This document shows positions 41,189 to 50,431 of a stretch of DNA of 64,000 bases, piece after piece. The stretch is from contig WJYK01000004.1 of NCBI GenBank assembly GCA_009668225.1, forward strand, positions 310,001 through 374,000, given 5' to 3'. Numbering within the stretch: the first letter of the stretch is position 1; each line of letters begins with the position of its first letter. Made by a program: the position numbers and the translations under genes. The notes below the pieces were generated by a model. It had not been told where the DNA came from, did not search any database, and saw nothing but the letters and a program-made list of their open reading frames with translations. The DNA comes from Enterobacteriaceae bacterium RIT693 (GTDB taxonomy: Bacteria > Pseudomonadota > Gammaproteobacteria > Enterobacterales > Enterobacteriaceae).

Positions 41189-43054
41189 ATGGCTATCGAA
41201 ATCAAAGTACCAGACATCGGCGCTGATGAAGTTGAAATCACCGAGATCCTGGTCAAAGTTGGCGACAAAGTTGAAGCTGAACAGTCGCTGATCACTGTAG
41301 AAGGCGACAAAGCCTCTATGGAAGTTCCGTCTCCACAGGCTGGCGTCGTAAAAGAGATCAAAGTCTCTGTCGGCGACAAAACCGAGACCGGCAAACTGAT
41401 TATGATTTTCGATTCCGCCGAAGGTGCAGCAGCCGCTGCACCTGCTAAGGCAGAAGAGAAGAAAGAAGCCGCGCCGGCCGCAGCACCTGCTGCCGCTGCT
41501 GCAAAAGAAGTTAACGTGCCGGACATCGGCGGTGACGAAGTAGAAGTTACCGAGATCATGGTGAAAGTGGGCGACACCGTTGCCGCTGAACAGTCTCTGA
41601 TCACCGTAGAAGGCGACAAAGCTTCTATGGAAGTCCCTGCTCCGTTCGCGGGCGTGGTTAAAGAGATCAAAATCAGCACCGGCGACAAAGTGTCTACCGG
41701 CTCCCTGATCATGGTCTTCGAAGTGGCGGGTGCTGCACCTGCTGCCGCTCCAGCACAGGCTGCTGCTCCGGCTGCTGCTGCCGCACCTGCGGCTTCCGGT
41801 TCTAAAGAAGTTAACGTGCCGGACATCGGCGGTGACGAAGTTGAAGTCACTGAAGTGATGGTCAAAGTGGGCGACAAAGTTGCCGCTGAGCAGTCACTGA
41901 TCACCGTTGAAGGCGACAAAGCTTCCATGGAAGTGCCTGCGCCATTCGCCGGTACCGTGAAAGAAATCAAAATCAGCACCGGCGACAAAGTGTCAACCGG
42001 CTCCCTGATCATGGTCTTCGAAGTGGAAGGCGCTGCGCCTGCTGCGGCCCCGGCTGCTGCACCAGCCCCGGCAGCAAAAGCCGCGGCGCCAGCTGCTAAA
42101 GCAGAAGGCAAATCTGAATTCGCTGAAAATGACGCGTACGTTCATGCGACTCCGCTGATCCGTCGTCTGGCTCGCGAGTTCGGCGTTAACCTGGCGAAAG
42201 TGAAAGGCACCGGCCGTAAAGGTCGCATCCTGCGCGAAGACGTTCAGGCTTACGTGAAAGACGCTGTTAAGCGCGCTGAAGCAGCTCCGGCTGCGACCGG
42301 CGGCGGTCTGCCGGGCATGCTGCCATGGCCGAAAGTAGACTTCAGCAAGTTCGGCGAAATCGAAGAAGTGGAAATGGGCCGCATCCAGAAAATCTCTGGT
42401 GCTAACCTGAGCCGTAACTGGGTGATGATCCCGCACGTTACCCACTTCGACAAAACCGATATCACCGATCTGGAAGCGTTCCGTAAGCAGCAGAACGACG
42501 AAGCCGCTAAGCGTAAGCTGGACGTGAAGTTCACCCCTGTGGTGTTCATCATGAAAGCCGTTGCGGCCGCGCTGGAGCAGATGCCTCGCTTCAACAGCTC
42601 CCTGTCCGAAGATGGCCAGAAGCTGACGCTGAAAAAATACATCAACATCGGTGTGGCGGTTGATACCCCAAATGGTCTGGTTGTTCCGGTCTTCAAAGAC
42701 GTGAACAAGAAGAGCATCACCGAGCTGTCTCGCGAACTGATGGCTATCTCCAAAAAAGCTCGCGACGGCAAGCTGACCGCTGGCGAAATGCAGGGCGGCT
42801 GCTTCACCATCTCCAGCCTGGGCGGCATCGGGACAACTCACTTCGCGCCGATTGTTAACGCGCCAGAAGTGGCTATCCTGGGTGTCTCCAAGTCTGCAAT
42901 GGAGCCGGTCTGGAACGGTAAAGAGTTCACGCCGCGTCTGATGATGCCAATGTCTCTTTCCTTCGACCACCGCGTAATCGACGGCGCTGATGGGGCTCGC
43001 TTTATCACCATCATCAACAATATGCTGTCTGATATTCGCCGCCTGGTGATGTAA
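41189..43054 (+). CDS. aceF: AceF, dihydrolipoamide acetyltransferase E2
   Basis: AceF is the core of the pyruvate dehydrogenase complex. It has 621 residues with three lipoyl domains whose modified lysines sit in GDKASMEVP (about Lys41, Lys144 and Lys244), joined by Ala/Pro-rich swinging linkers. The E1/E3-binding domain ([18 protein letters not shown]) lies near 320-355 and the CAT domain ends with the catalytic [10 protein letters not shown] (His594). E. coli has 630 residues; the difference lies in the linkers. Confidence 0.98.
   Translation: MAIEIKVPDIGADEVEITEILVKVGDKVEAEQSLITVEGDKASMEVPSPQAGVVKEIKVSVGDKTETGKLIMIFDSAEGAAAAAPAKAEEKKEAAPAAAPAAAAAKEVNVPDIGGDEVEVTEIMVKVGDTVAAEQSLITVEGDKASMEVPAPFAGVVKEIKISTGDKVSTGSLIMVFEVAGAAPAAAPAQAAAPAAAAAPAASGSKEVNVPDIGGDEVEVTEVMVKVGDKVAAEQSLITVEGDKASMEVPAPFAGTVKEIKISTGDKVSTGSLIMVFEVEGAAPAAAPAAAPAPAAKAAAPAAKAEGKSEFAENDAYVHATPLIRRLAREFGVNLAKVKGTGRKGRILREDVQAYVKDAVKRAEAAPAATGGGLPGMLPWPKVDFSKFGEIEEVEMGRIQKISGANLSRNWVMIPHVTHFDKTDITDLEAFRKQQNDEAAKRKLDVKFTPVVFIMKAVAAALEQMPRFNSSLSEDGQKLTLKKYINIGVAVDTPNGLVVPVFKDVNKKSITELSRELMAISKKARDGKLTAGEMQGGCFTISSLGGIGTTHFAPIVNAPEVAILGVSKSAMEPVWNGKEFTPRLMMPMSLSFDHRVIDGADGARFITIINNMLSDIRRLVM
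41506..42026 (+). repeat. Tandem lipoyl-domain repeat inside aceF, 300-nt period
   Basis: TTAACGTGCCGGACATCGGC begins at 41511 and again at 41811, and the stretch CTCCCTGATCATGGTCTTCG occurs at 41701 and 42001, so domains 2 and 3 repeat with an exact 300-nt period and high DNA identity. The first domain (from 41189) is more diverged. Confidence 0.9.
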
Positions 43055-43060
43055 TTGAAA

Positions 43061-43085
43061 AGCCGGCCAATCGGCCGGCTTTTTT
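43061..43085 (+). terminator. Terminator after aceF
   Basis: AGCCGGCC (43061-43068) pairs with GGCCGGCT (43073-43080), then a T-run to 43085. It separates aceEF from lpd, which has its own promoter in E. coli. Confidence 0.92.
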
Positions 43086-43229
43086 CTGATAATCTCATGG
43101 GATTTGTGAGGTTATTGGCGAAAGCGACAATTCGTGAGCCGTTTGTTGTTTAAAAATTGTTAACAATTTTGTAAACTGCGGGCGGATAGAACGACCCGGT
43201 GGACGACGGGTATAAATTAAGAGGTCATG

Positions 43230-44654
43230 ATGAGCACAGAAATCAAAACTCAGGTCGTAGTACTTGGGGCAGGCCCGGCAGGTTACTCCGCAGCATTCCG
43301 CGCCGCGGATTTAGGTCTGGAAACCGTCATCGTAGAGCGTTACAGCACCCTCGGCGGTGTTTGTCTGAACGTCGGCTGTATCCCTTCTAAAGCGCTGCTG
43401 CACGTTGCTAAAGTTATCGAAGAAGCAAAAGCACTGGCCGAGCACGGCATCGTTTTCGGTGAGCCGAAAACCGATATCGACAAAATTCGTACCTGGAAAG
43501 AAAAAGTTATCACTCAGCTGACCGGCGGCCTGGCGGGTATGGCCAAAGGCCGTAAAGTGAAAGTGGTAAACGGTCTGGGTAAATTCACCGGGGCTAACAC
43601 CCTGGAAGTTGAAGGCGAAAACGGTAAAACCGTGATCAACTTCGACAACGCTATCATCGCGGCGGGTTCCCGTCCGATCGAGCTGCCGTTCATTCCTCAT
43701 GAAGATCCACGCGTGTGGGATTCCACAGATGCGCTGGAGCTGAAATCCGTACCTAAACGCCTGCTGGTAATGGGTGGCGGTATCATCGGTCTGGAAATGG
43801 GCACCGTGTACCATGCGCTGGGTTCAGACATTGACGTGGTTGAAATGTTCGACCAGGTTATCCCGGCTGCAGACAAAGACATCGTTAAGGTCTTCACCAA
43901 ACGCATCAGCAAGAAATTCAACCTGATGCTGGAAACCAAAGTGACTGCCGTTGAAGCGAAAGAAGACGGCATCTACGTTTCCATGGAAGGCAAAAAAGCC
44001 CCTGCAGAACCACAGCGTTACGACGCGGTTCTGGTGGCTATCGGCCGCGTGCCGAACGGTAAAAACCTTGATGCAGGCAAAGCCGGCGTTGAAGTGGACG
44101 ACCGTGGCTTTATCCGCGTTGACAAGCAGCTGCGCACCAATGTTCCTCATATCTTTGCTATCGGCGACATCGTCGGTCAGCCAATGCTGGCACACAAAGG
44201 TGTTCACGAAGGCCACGTTGCCGCAGAAGTTATCGCCGGGATGAAGCACTACTTCGACCCGAAAGTGATCCCATCTATCGCTTACACCGAGCCAGAAGTT
44301 GCATGGGTTGGTCTGACCGAGAAAGAAGCGAAAGAAAAAGGCATCAGTTACGAAACCGCCACCTTCCCGTGGGCAGCTTCTGGCCGTGCTATCGCTTCCG
44401 ACTGCGCAGACGGCGTGACCAAACTTATCTTCGACAAAGAGACTCACCGCGTTATCGGTGGGGCGATTGTCGGGACCAACGGCGGCGAGCTGCTGGGCGA
44501 AATCGGTCTGGCTATCGAGATGGGCTGTGACGCAGAAGACATCGCGCTCACCATCCACGCTCACCCGACGCTGCACGAATCCGTTGGCCTGGCGGCTGAA
44601 GTGTTCGAAGGCAGCATCACCGACCTGCCAAACGCGAAAGCGAAGAAAAAGTAA
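43230..44654 (+). CDS. lpd: Lpd, dihydrolipoamide dehydrogenase E3
   Basis: Lpd is the FAD enzyme that reoxidises dihydrolipoyl groups with NAD+ in the pyruvate and 2-oxoglutarate dehydrogenases and the glycine cleavage system. It has 474 residues from the second of two adjacent ATGs; AAGAGG is better spaced for 43230 than for 43227. Features: FAD fold VVVLGAGPAGYSAAFRAADLGL, redox pair Cys45/Cys50 in GGVCLNVGCIPSKA, NAD fold VMGGGIIGLEMGTVYHALG, and the C-terminal HAHPTLHESV catalytic pair. The 144-nt leader (43086-43229) is shorter than the one I recall from E. coli. Confidence 0.98.
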   Translation: MSTEIKTQVVVLGAGPAGYSAAFRAADLGLETVIVERYSTLGGVCLNVGCIPSKALLHVAKVIEEAKALAEHGIVFGEPKTDIDKIRTWKEKVITQLTGGLAGMAKGRKVKVVNGLGKFTGANTLEVEGENGKTVINFDNAIIAAGSRPIELPFIPHEDPRVWDSTDALELKSVPKRLLVMGGGIIGLEMGTVYHALGSDIDVVEMFDQVIPAADKDIVKVFTKRISKKFNLMLETKVTAVEAKEDGIYVSMEGKKAPAEPQRYDAVLVAIGRVPNGKNLDAGKAGVEVDDRGFIRVDKQLRTNVPHIFAIGDIVGQPMLAHKGVHEGHVAAEVIAGMKHYFDPKVIPSIAYTEPEVAWVGLTEKEAKEKGISYETATFPWAASGRAIASDCADGVTKLIFDKETHRVIGGAIVGTNGGELLGEIGLAIEMGCDAEDIALTIHAHPTLHESVGLAAEVFEGSITDLPNAKAKKK

Positions 44655-44673
44655 CTTTCTGCGTTTGATAAAG

Positions 44674-44697
44674 CGGCCCTCCGGGGCCGTTTTTTTT
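44674..44697 (+). terminator. Terminator after lpd
   Basis: CGGCCC (44674-44679) pairs with GGGCCG (44684-44689), followed by eight T. Confidence 0.92.
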
Positions 44698-44703
44698 GCC
44701 TGT

Positions 44704-44727
44704 AAAAGGCCGCCCTTGCGAGCGGCC
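44704..44727 (-). terminator. Minus-strand terminator facing lpd
   Basis: On the minus strand GGCCGC (44727-44722) pairs with GCGGCC (44713-44708), followed by TTTT. It lies just after the 39-codon ORF at 44734-44853. It is distinct from the lpd terminator and implies a minus-strand transcript ending here. Confidence 0.65.
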
Positions 44728-44733
44728 AGTAGC

Positions 44734-44853
44734 TTAATTGCCCAGGTTCAAAACGAACTGAACGCTAATGTCTGAAATATTCCAGCCACCCTGGCTCAGC
44801 GAAAGCAGCGAACCTAACAACAGAAGCAGCGCGTACAGCAAACGCATTTCCAT
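44734..44853 (-). CDS. Candidate 39-residue small membrane protein
   Basis: I do not recognise this ORF. From ATG 44853 it encodes 39 residues: a short basic start (MEMR), one continuous hydrophobic helix rich in Leu (LLYALLLLLGSLLSLS) and a polar tail (QGGWNISDISVQFVLNLGN). A second ATG at 44847 is possible, and the frame stays open to 44934. AAAGGG occurs about 11 nt before ATG 44853. The support for reality is a terminator 7 nt downstream on the same strand. It occupies the place where K-12 carries yacH. It could be a chance ORF over a non-coding RNA. Confidence 0.4.
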   Translation of the reverse strand: MEMRLLYALLLLLGSLLSLSQGGWNISDISVQFVLNLGN

Positions 44854-45042
44854 TGCGTGTATACCCTTTTGGGCTACGGCGATTCCTTCTTCACCGGGAA
44901 AGGCAGAATCAGGCAAGTGTACAGGACTTACCACGTAGAGCGGTTGAGCTGCTCCCGAACCCGATGACTGGCTGCTACACCAGTGAAGCAGGCCGTCGTC
45001 GAATGTAGGTTATAAGAGTGCGCTCAGATATGGGTATTTTAA

Positions 45043-45113
45043 GTTTGCAGTGGCTTGCATCCTCTTTTAGATGTTTGTTCGCAAAATAAACAAGATGCCT
45101 TGCAACCACAAAC
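45043..45113. repeat. Imperfect inverted repeat in the lpd-acnB gap
   Basis: GTTT-gca-GTGG-c-TTGCA (45043-45059) pairs with TGCAA-CCAC-AAAC (45101-45113): 13 pairs with small bulges, around a 41-nt AU-rich loop. It suggests a folded RNA from either strand. Confidence 0.5.
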
Positions 45114-45197
45114 TGATAAGGGCATTATCGTCCTCGTACTGGACTTGCCACAAAACATCTCCTGTCATCGTGTGCTACCACTTTGTCAGGGCAAACG

Positions 45198-45220
45198 AAC
45201 CGCCGAAAGGCGGTTTTTTT
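45198..45220 (+). terminator. Orphan plus-strand terminator upstream of acnB
   Basis: AACCGCC (45198-45204), loop GAAA, GGCGGTT (45209-45215) and a T-run to 45220. No plus-strand gene precedes it since lpd, which already ended at its own terminator 500 nt earlier. It may end a small RNA or act as an attenuator in a long acnB leader. Confidence 0.8.
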
Positions 45221-45257
45221 GGGCCTGAACGTCATATCAAAAAGTAATCTATTCCCC

Positions 45258-45271
45258 CTTAACGATTCAGC
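45258..45271 (-). promoter_or_regulatory. Candidate Cra site GCTGAATCGTTAAG
   Basis: The minus strand reads GCTGAATCGTTAAG, close to the Cra consensus (GCTGAAACGTTTCA type) in its left half. It lies about 30 nt before the -35 box of the acnB promoter. In E. coli acnB is under Cra control (literature), so the site is plausible. Confidence 0.4.
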
Positions 45272-45293
45272 AACGTTTTAATGTTGCTTTTTT
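45269..45293 (+). terminator. Second hairpin with T-run before acnB
   Basis: AGCAAC (45269-45274) pairs with GTTGCT (45283-45288), followed by a T-run to 45293. It is a short, weaker stem than the one at 45198. It lies upstream of the acnB promoter, so it cannot act on transcripts from that promoter. Confidence 0.45.
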
Positions 45294-45302
45294 GTAAACA
45301 GA

Positions 45303-45331
45303 TTAACACCCCCTGAAAATCCTGCTATGCT
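45303..45331 (+). promoter_or_regulatory. acnB promoter
   Basis: The -35 box TTAACA (45303-45308) and -10 box TATGCT (45326-45331) have a 17-nt spacer, giving a 5' UTR of about 100 nt before the GTG start. In E. coli the acnB 5' UTR is a target of RyhB and of apo-AcnB (literature). Confidence 0.65.
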
Positions 45332-45436
45332 GCCCGACGCGGTACCGGGCATTTACCCTACAAACTGCTGTCTCACAGGAGCGTGAAGAGAGAGATCCGG
45401 TGGCGCCAAATGACAATGAGAGCGAGGAGAACCGTC

Positions 45437-48034
45437 GTGCTAGAAGAATACCGTAAGCACGTAGCTGAACGTGCCGCAGAAGGGATTGTTCCAAAACCCT
45501 TAGATGCTACCCAAATGGCCGCACTGGTTGAGCTGCTGAAAACCCCACCCGCAGGTGAAGAAGCATTCCTGTTAGATCTGATTACTAACCGTGTACCGCC
45601 GGGCGTTGATGAAGCCGCCTACGTGAAAGCAGGTTTCCTTGCTGCCATTGCCAAAGGCGATGCCACTTCCCCGCTGATCTCCCCTGAAAAAGCCATTGAA
45701 CTGCTGGGCACCATGCAGGGTGGCTACAACATTCATCCGCTGATTGACGCGCTGGATAACGAAAAGCTGGCACCGATTGCCGCCAAAGCGCTGTCCCACA
45801 CGCTGCTGATGTTCGATAACTTCTACGACGTAGAAGAGAAAGCCAAAGCGGGCAACACCTACGCTCAGCAAGTGCTGAAGTCCTGGTCTGAAGCCGAGTG
45901 GTTCCTGTCTCGCCCTAAACTGGCCGAGAAAATCACCGTTACCGTCTTTAAAGTCACCGGTGAAACCAACACCGATGACCTGTCTCCTGCGCCGGACGCA
46001 TGGTCCCGCCCGGACATCCCTCTGCACGCCCTGGCGATGCTGAAAAACGCCCGCGAAGGCATTGAACCGGATCAGGCTGGAGCTATTGGCCCGATCAAGC
46101 AGATCGAAGCGCTGCAGAAAAAAGGTTTCCCGCTGGCCTACGTGGGCGACGTTGTGGGCACCGGTTCTTCCCGTAAATCCGCCACCAACTCCGTGCTGTG
46201 GTTTATGGGTGACGACATCCCGAACGTGCCGAACAAGCGCGGCGGCGGCGTCGTGCTCGGCGGCAAAATCGCCCCAATCTTCTTTAACACCATGGAAGAT
46301 GCCGGTGCACTGCCGATCGAAGTTGACGTAAATGACCTGAATATGGGCGATGTGATCGACATTTACCCGTACAAAGGCGAAGTGCGTAATCACGACACCA
46401 ACGCGGTGATCGCCAACTTTGAACTGAAAACCGACGTGCTGCTGGACGAAGTTCGCGCCGGCGGCCGTATTCCGCTGATCATCGGCCGTGGCCTGACGAC
46501 CAAAGCGCGTGAAGCGCTGAGCCTGCCGCACAGCGAAGTCTTCGTTCAGGCGAAAGACGTTGCTGCCAGCACCCGTGGTTACTCGCTGGCGCAGAAAATG
46601 GTTGGTCGCGCCTGTGGCGTAGATGGCGTGCGCCCTGGCGCTTACTGCGAGCCGAAGATGACTTCCGTAGGCTCCCAGGACACCACCGGCCCAATGACCC
46701 GTGATGAGCTGAAAGACCTGGCTTGCCTTGGCTTTTCCGCTGACCTGGTGATGCAGTCCTTCTGTCACACCGCCGCTTATCCGAAGCCGGTTGACGTGAC
46801 GACTCACCACACTCTGCCTGATTTCATCATGAACCGTGGCGGCGTGTCTCTGCGTCCGGGCGATGGCGTCATTCACTCGTGGCTGAACCGCATGCTGCTG
46901 CCGGATACCGTTGGCACCGGCGGTGACTCCCACACCCGTTTCCCTATCGGGATTTCATTCCCGGCGGGTTCTGGCCTGGTGGCGTTTGCCGCCGCGACCG
47001 GCGTTATGCCTCTGGATATGCCTGAGTCCGTGCTGGTTCGCTTTAAAGGCAAAATGCAGCCGGGCATTACCCTGCGTGATTTGGTGCATGCTATTCCGCT
47101 GTACGCTATCAAACAGGGCCTGCTGACCGTTGAGAAGAAAGGTAAGAAAAACATCTTCTCTGGCCGCATCCTGGAAATCGAAGGTCTGCCGACGCTGAAA
47201 GTTGAGCAAGCGTTTGAGCTGACCGATGCTTCCGCCGAGCGTTCCGCCGCAGGTTGTACCATTAAGCTGGATCGCGAGCCGATCGAAGAGTACCTGAACT
47301 CCAACATCGTGCTGTTGAAGTGGATGATTGCCGAAGGTTACGGCGACCGTCGTACGCTTGAGCGCCGTATTCAGGGCATGGAAAAATGGCTGGCCGATCC
47401 GCAGCTGATGGAAGCTGACGTCGATGCTGAATATGCCGCAGTGATCGACATCGATCTTAACGACATCAAAGAGCCTATCCTCTGCGCACCAAACGACCCG
47501 GACGATGCTCGTCTGCTGTCCGACGTTGCCGGTGAGAAGATTGACGAAGTGTTTATCGGTTCCTGCATGACCAACATCGGCCACTTCCGTGCTGCCGGTA
47601 AGCTGCTGGACAGCCACAAAGGTCAGCTGCCAACTCGCCTGTGGGTGGCTCCGCCAACCCGTATGGACGCGGCTCAGCTGACGGAAGAAGGTTATTACAG
47701 CGTGTTCGGTAAGAGCGGGGCGCGTATCGAAATTCCTGGCTGTTCCCTGTGTATGGGCAACCAGGCGCGCGTGGCAGATGGCGCGACGGTCGTGTCGACT
47801 TCAACCCGTAACTTCCCGAACCGTTTGGGCACCGGGGCGAACGTCTTCCTGGCGTCCGCAGAGCTGGCCGCCGTTGCTTCCCTGCTGGGCAAGTTGCCAA
47901 CGCCTGACGAGTACCAGACCTTTATGGCTCAGGTTGATAAAACGGCGGTAGATACCTACCGTTATCTCAACTTTGACCAGCTTTCTCAGTACACCGAGAA
48001 AGCGGACGGCGTTATCTTCCAGACCGCGGTATAA
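45437..48034 (+). CDS. acnB: AcnB, aconitate hydratase B
   Basis: AcnB is the main TCA-cycle aconitase and also a 2-methylisocitrate dehydratase; its iron-free form binds RNA. It has 865 residues from a GTG start preceded by GAGGAGA, as in E. coli; the ATGs at 45383 and nearby lie in the leader. It has an N-terminal HEAT-like domain (about 1-160), a swivel domain, then the catalytic core. The [4Fe-4S] cysteines are Cys710 in [15 protein letters not shown] and Cys769/Cys772 in [29 protein letters not shown] is conserved. Confidence 0.98.
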   Translation: MLEEYRKHVAERAAEGIVPKPLDATQMAALVELLKTPPAGEEAFLLDLITNRVPPGVDEAAYVKAGFLAAIAKGDATSPLISPEKAIELLGTMQGGYNIHPLIDALDNEKLAPIAAKALSHTLLMFDNFYDVEEKAKAGNTYAQQVLKSWSEAEWFLSRPKLAEKITVTVFKVTGETNTDDLSPAPDAWSRPDIPLHALAMLKNAREGIEPDQAGAIGPIKQIEALQKKGFPLAYVGDVVGTGSSRKSATNSVLWFMGDDIPNVPNKRGGGVVLGGKIAPIFFNTMEDAGALPIEVDVNDLNMGDVIDIYPYKGEVRNHDTNAVIANFELKTDVLLDEVRAGGRIPLIIGRGLTTKAREALSLPHSEVFVQAKDVAASTRGYSLAQKMVGRACGVDGVRPGAYCEPKMTSVGSQDTTGPMTRDELKDLACLGFSADLVMQSFCHTAAYPKPVDVTTHHTLPDFIMNRGGVSLRPGDGVIHSWLNRMLLPDTVGTGGDSHTRFPIGISFPAGSGLVAFAAATGVMPLDMPESVLVRFKGKMQPGITLRDLVHAIPLYAIKQGLLTVEKKGKKNIFSGRILEIEGLPTLKVEQAFELTDASAERSAAGCTIKLDREPIEEYLNSNIVLLKWMIAEGYGDRRTLERRIQGMEKWLADPQLMEADVDAEYAAVIDIDLNDIKEPILCAPNDPDDARLLSDVAGEKIDEVFIGSCMTNIGHFRAAGKLLDSHKGQLPTRLWVAPPTRMDAAQLTEEGYYSVFGKSGARIEIPGCSLCMGNQARVADGATVVSTSTRNFPNRLGTGANVFLASAELAAVASLLGKLPTPDEYQTFMAQVDKTAVDTYRYLNFDQLSQYTEKADGVIFQTAV

Positions 48035-48039
48035 ACAGC

Positions 48040-48066
48040 AAAACCATCTCTGAAGAGACTGTTTTT
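48040..48066 (+). terminator. Terminator after acnB
   Basis: AAAAC-ca-TCTC (48040-48050), loop TGAA, GAGA-ct-GTTTTT (48055-48066): a stem with one internal loop and a T-run, 5 nt after the acnB stop. Confidence 0.6.
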
Positions 48067-48076
48067 AGTGTTTGCA

Positions 48077-48108
48077 CCCTCTCCTACGGGAGAGGGACGG
48101 GGTGAGGG
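48077..48108. repeat. CCTCTCC/GGAGAGG palindrome (boxC-like), copy 1
   Basis: CCCTCTCC (48077-48084), loop TACG, GGAGAGGG (48089-48096), followed by ACGGGGTGAGGG. This GC-rich palindrome with a trailing GGGTGAGGG is common between genes in enterobacteria. A second copy lies at 60147-60167. Confidence 0.6.
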
Positions 48109-48247
48109 CATCAGACCGCAGGGTCCCGCTCTCACCTTTTTATTTCTCGGCCTTGTACTCGCCCCGCTGTTTTCCCCCAACTTTGCTGCGATAATTAAGC
48201 CTGTAAGCGTGGGTGAGGATTTCCCCCGCGATGTAGAGGAAACAGCG

Positions 48248-48610
48248 ATGGACTATGAATTTCTGCGTGACATCACCGGCGTGGTGAAGGTGCGTATGTC
48301 GATGGGGCACGAGGTTGTCGGCCACTGGTTTAATGAAGAAGTGAAGGGCAACCTGGCGCTTCTGGATGAAGTCGAGCAGGCCGTACTCTCGGTGAAAGGC
48401 AGCGAACGTCAGTGGCAGCGTGCCGGGCATGAATATACCCTGTGGCTGGACGAAGAAGAGGTGATCGTCCGTGCCAATCAGCTGGAAATCTCCGGCGATG
48501 AGATAGAAGAGGGGATGAGCTATTACGACGAAGAAAGCCTCTCTTTTTGCGGCGTAGAGGATTTTCTGCAGGTGGTTAACGCTTACCGGGAATTCCTGCA
48601 GCAGCGTTGA
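48248..48610 (+). CDS. yacL: YacL, UPF0231 family protein
   Basis: This is a 120-residue acidic protein of unknown function, conserved next to acnB in enterobacteria. The start ATG 48248 ([20 protein letters not shown]) matches E. coli; the frame is open upstream through the boxC-like repeat, so earlier ATGs are rejected. It has no membrane segment or signal peptide. Conserved stretches are [35 protein letters not shown] and [13 protein letters not shown]. Confidence 0.93.
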   Translation: MDYEFLRDITGVVKVRMSMGHEVVGHWFNEEVKGNLALLDEVEQAVLSVKGSERQWQRAGHEYTLWLDEEEVIVRANQLEISGDEIEEGMSYYDEESLSFCGVEDFLQVVNAYREFLQQR

Positions 48611-48613
48611 GTA

Positions 48614-48638
48614 ACGTGGAGCCCCGGGCGCTCCACGT
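48614..48638. terminator. Hairpin between yacL and speD
   Basis: ACGTGGAGC (48614-48622) and GCTCCACGT (48630-48638) form a perfect 9-bp stem between convergent genes. T-runs are poor on both sides. Confidence 0.5.
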
Positions 48639-48647
48639 CATCAAGAT

Positions 48648-49442
48648 TTATACAGCCGGAATGTTGCGGCCGTAGTAGATTTCGCGCATCTCTTTCCACA
48701 GCAGGTCGGCGATCGTTTTTCGTTCTTCGGCACTCAACTCCTCAGGTTTGACGTTAAACAGGTAGTGTTTGAGGTCAAACTCTTTCAGCAACATCTTGGT
48801 ATGGAAGATGTTCTCCTGGTACACGTTGACGTCCACCATGTCGTACAGCGCCTTCATATCGTCGGACATAAAGTTCTGAATTGAGTTTATCTCGTGGTCG
48901 ATGAAATGCTTCAGGCCGTTCACATCGCGGGTAAAGCCGCGTACGCGATAGTCGATGGTCACGATATCGCTTTCTAGCTGGTGAATCAGGTAATTGAGCG
49001 CGTTCAGCGGAGAAATCACCCCGCAGGTCGACACTTCTATATCGGCCCTGAAGGTGCACAGGCCGCCTTCCGGATGACTCTCCGGGTAGGTGTGAACGCA
49101 GATATGGCTCTTATCAAGATGCGCGACAATCGCGTCCGGTAGCGGGCCTGGATGCTCTGACTGGTCGATACTCTGTGGGTCGACGGGCTCTTCACTCACC
49201 AAAATAGTGACGCTTGCGCCCTGGGGATCGTAATCCTGACGGGCGATGTTCAGGATATTGGCGCCGATGATGGAGCAGGTCTCGCTGAGGATTTCCGTCA
49301 GGCGGTTAGCGTTATACAGCTCGTCGATATAGGCGATGTAGCCGTCACGCTCGTCGGCGGTTTTGGCGTAGCAGATATCGTAGATACAAAAACTCAGGCT
49401 TTTGGTCAGGTTGTTAAAGCCGTGCAGTTTTAGTTTTTTCAA
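48648..49442 (-). CDS. speD: SpeD, S-adenosylmethionine decarboxylase
   Basis: SpeD is a pyruvoyl enzyme that supplies decarboxylated SAM for spermidine synthesis. It has 264 residues and, as in E. coli, a TTG start; GGAGA lies about 11-15 nt upstream. Self-cleavage between Lys111 and Ser112 ([17 protein letters not shown]) creates the pyruvoyl group from Ser112. It is 27 nt downstream of speE in the same operon. Confidence 0.96.
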   Translation of the reverse strand: MKKLKLHGFNNLTKSLSFCIYDICYAKTADERDGYIAYIDELYNANRLTEILSETCSIIGANILNIARQDYDPQGASVTILVSEEPVDPQSIDQSEHPGPLPDAIVAHLDKSHICVHTYPESHPEGGLCTFRADIEVSTCGVISPLNALNYLIHQLESDIVTIDYRVRGFTRDVNGLKHFIDHEINSIQNFMSDDMKALYDMVDVNVYQENIFHTKMLLKEFDLKHYLFNVKPEELSAEERKTIADLLWKEMREIYYGRNIPAV

Positions 49443-49469
49443 TTTTTTATCGTCTCCAGAGGGCGGCAG

Positions 49470-50324
49470 TCAGGAGAGCGCATCCAGCAAATACTGCGGT
49501 AGCGCAAACGCGGCCGTGTGGACTGCAGGGTTATAGTAGCGGCAGGCTATGCCGGCTTTATGAAAACGAGCCTGAATGATTTCGCTCGACAGGTGGCGAA
49601 GCACAGGGTTATCGGTCGCCCAGGCAAAGGTCATGATGCCGCCAAAATAGGTCGGTATAGCCGCCTGATAAAAGCTGACGTCAGCAAAGTAGTGGCTAAG
49701 CTTACGGTGGCTGTCGATGGCTTCATCCTGCTGGAGAAAACAAACGCCGTTCTGGGCAACGAAGATACCGCCCGGGTTTAAGCAGCGCTTGCAGCCCTGA
49801 TAAAAATCAGAGGTGAACAGGCTTTCTCCAGGGCCGATAGGATCGGTGCAGTCCGAGATGATCACATCGAAAGTTTGGGCGGTCTGGTTAACAAAGTTGA
49901 CGCCGTCGGCGATAACCAGCGTAAAACGCGGGTCGTCATAGCTGCCGGCATTATGGTTGGGTAAATACTGGCGGCAAAACGCCACGACGCCCGCATCGAT
50001 CTCCACCATGGTTATCGTCTTCACGCCTTGATGCCGGGACACCTCGCGCAGCATAGCGCCGTCACCACCGCCGATAATCAGCACGTGCTCCGCCTTGCCG
50101 TGCGCCAGCAGTGGAACGTGGGTCATCATTTCGTGATAGATAAATTCATCGCGTTCGGTAGTTTGAACCACGCCGTCCAGCGCCATCACACGGCCAAAAG
50201 CCGCATTTTCAAAGATGATCAGATCCTGGTGGTCGGTTTTTTCGTGGTAAAGAACGTTGTCGATGGCAAAGTACTGGCCAAACTTGTCATGCAGCGTCTC
50301 TTGCCACACGGTTGGGTGGGTCAT
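49470..50324 (-). CDS. speE: SpeE, spermidine synthase
   Basis: SpeE transfers aminopropyl from decarboxylated SAM to putrescine. From ATG 50324 ([15 protein letters not shown]) it has 284 residues, with a strong GAGGAGG 9 nt upstream; an in-frame ATG at 50357 is rejected because that Shine-Dalgarno sequence would fall inside the coding region. Motifs: [19 protein letters not shown] (nucleotide fold), [28 protein letters not shown] with the catalytic Asp, and [13 protein letters not shown]. Confidence 0.96.
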   Translation of the reverse strand: MTHPTVWQETLHDKFGQYFAIDNVLYHEKTDHQDLIIFENAAFGRVMALDGVVQTTERDEFIYHEMMTHVPLLAHGKAEHVLIIGGGDGAMLREVSRHQGVKTITMVEIDAGVVAFCRQYLPNHNAGSYDDPRFTLVIADGVNFVNQTAQTFDVIISDCTDPIGPGESLFTSDFYQGCKRCLNPGGIFVAQNGVCFLQQDEAIDSHRKLSHYFADVSFYQAAIPTYFGGIMTFAWATDNPVLRHLSSEIIQARFHKAGIACRYYNPAVHTAAFALPQYLLDALS

Positions 50325-50431
50325 CGGGGATGCCTCCTCTGTTAACACCGTGGTCAATCTGGCGTAACATAATAGCCAACATTGACCGTGGGTGCACGGT
50401 CAACATTTCAGCATCGGCGAGAGAGGGAAGG

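Noticed and set aside
38760-41189. 809-codon open frame antisense to aceE
   Set aside because: A mirror of aceE codon bias; the translation has no domain pattern and no ribosome site or promoter.
42000-42970. Antisense frames in aceF, including a very Ala/Ser-rich one at 41155-42111
   Set aside because: These arise from the Ala/Pro linkers and lipoyl repeats read backwards.
45572-46933. 453-codon open frame antisense to acnB
   Set aside because: Same cause: high GC at third positions of a highly expressed gene leaves the antisense frame open.
48068-48247. 60-codon extension of yacL
   Set aside because: It is encoded by the boxC-like repeat and leader; the conserved protein starts at 48248.
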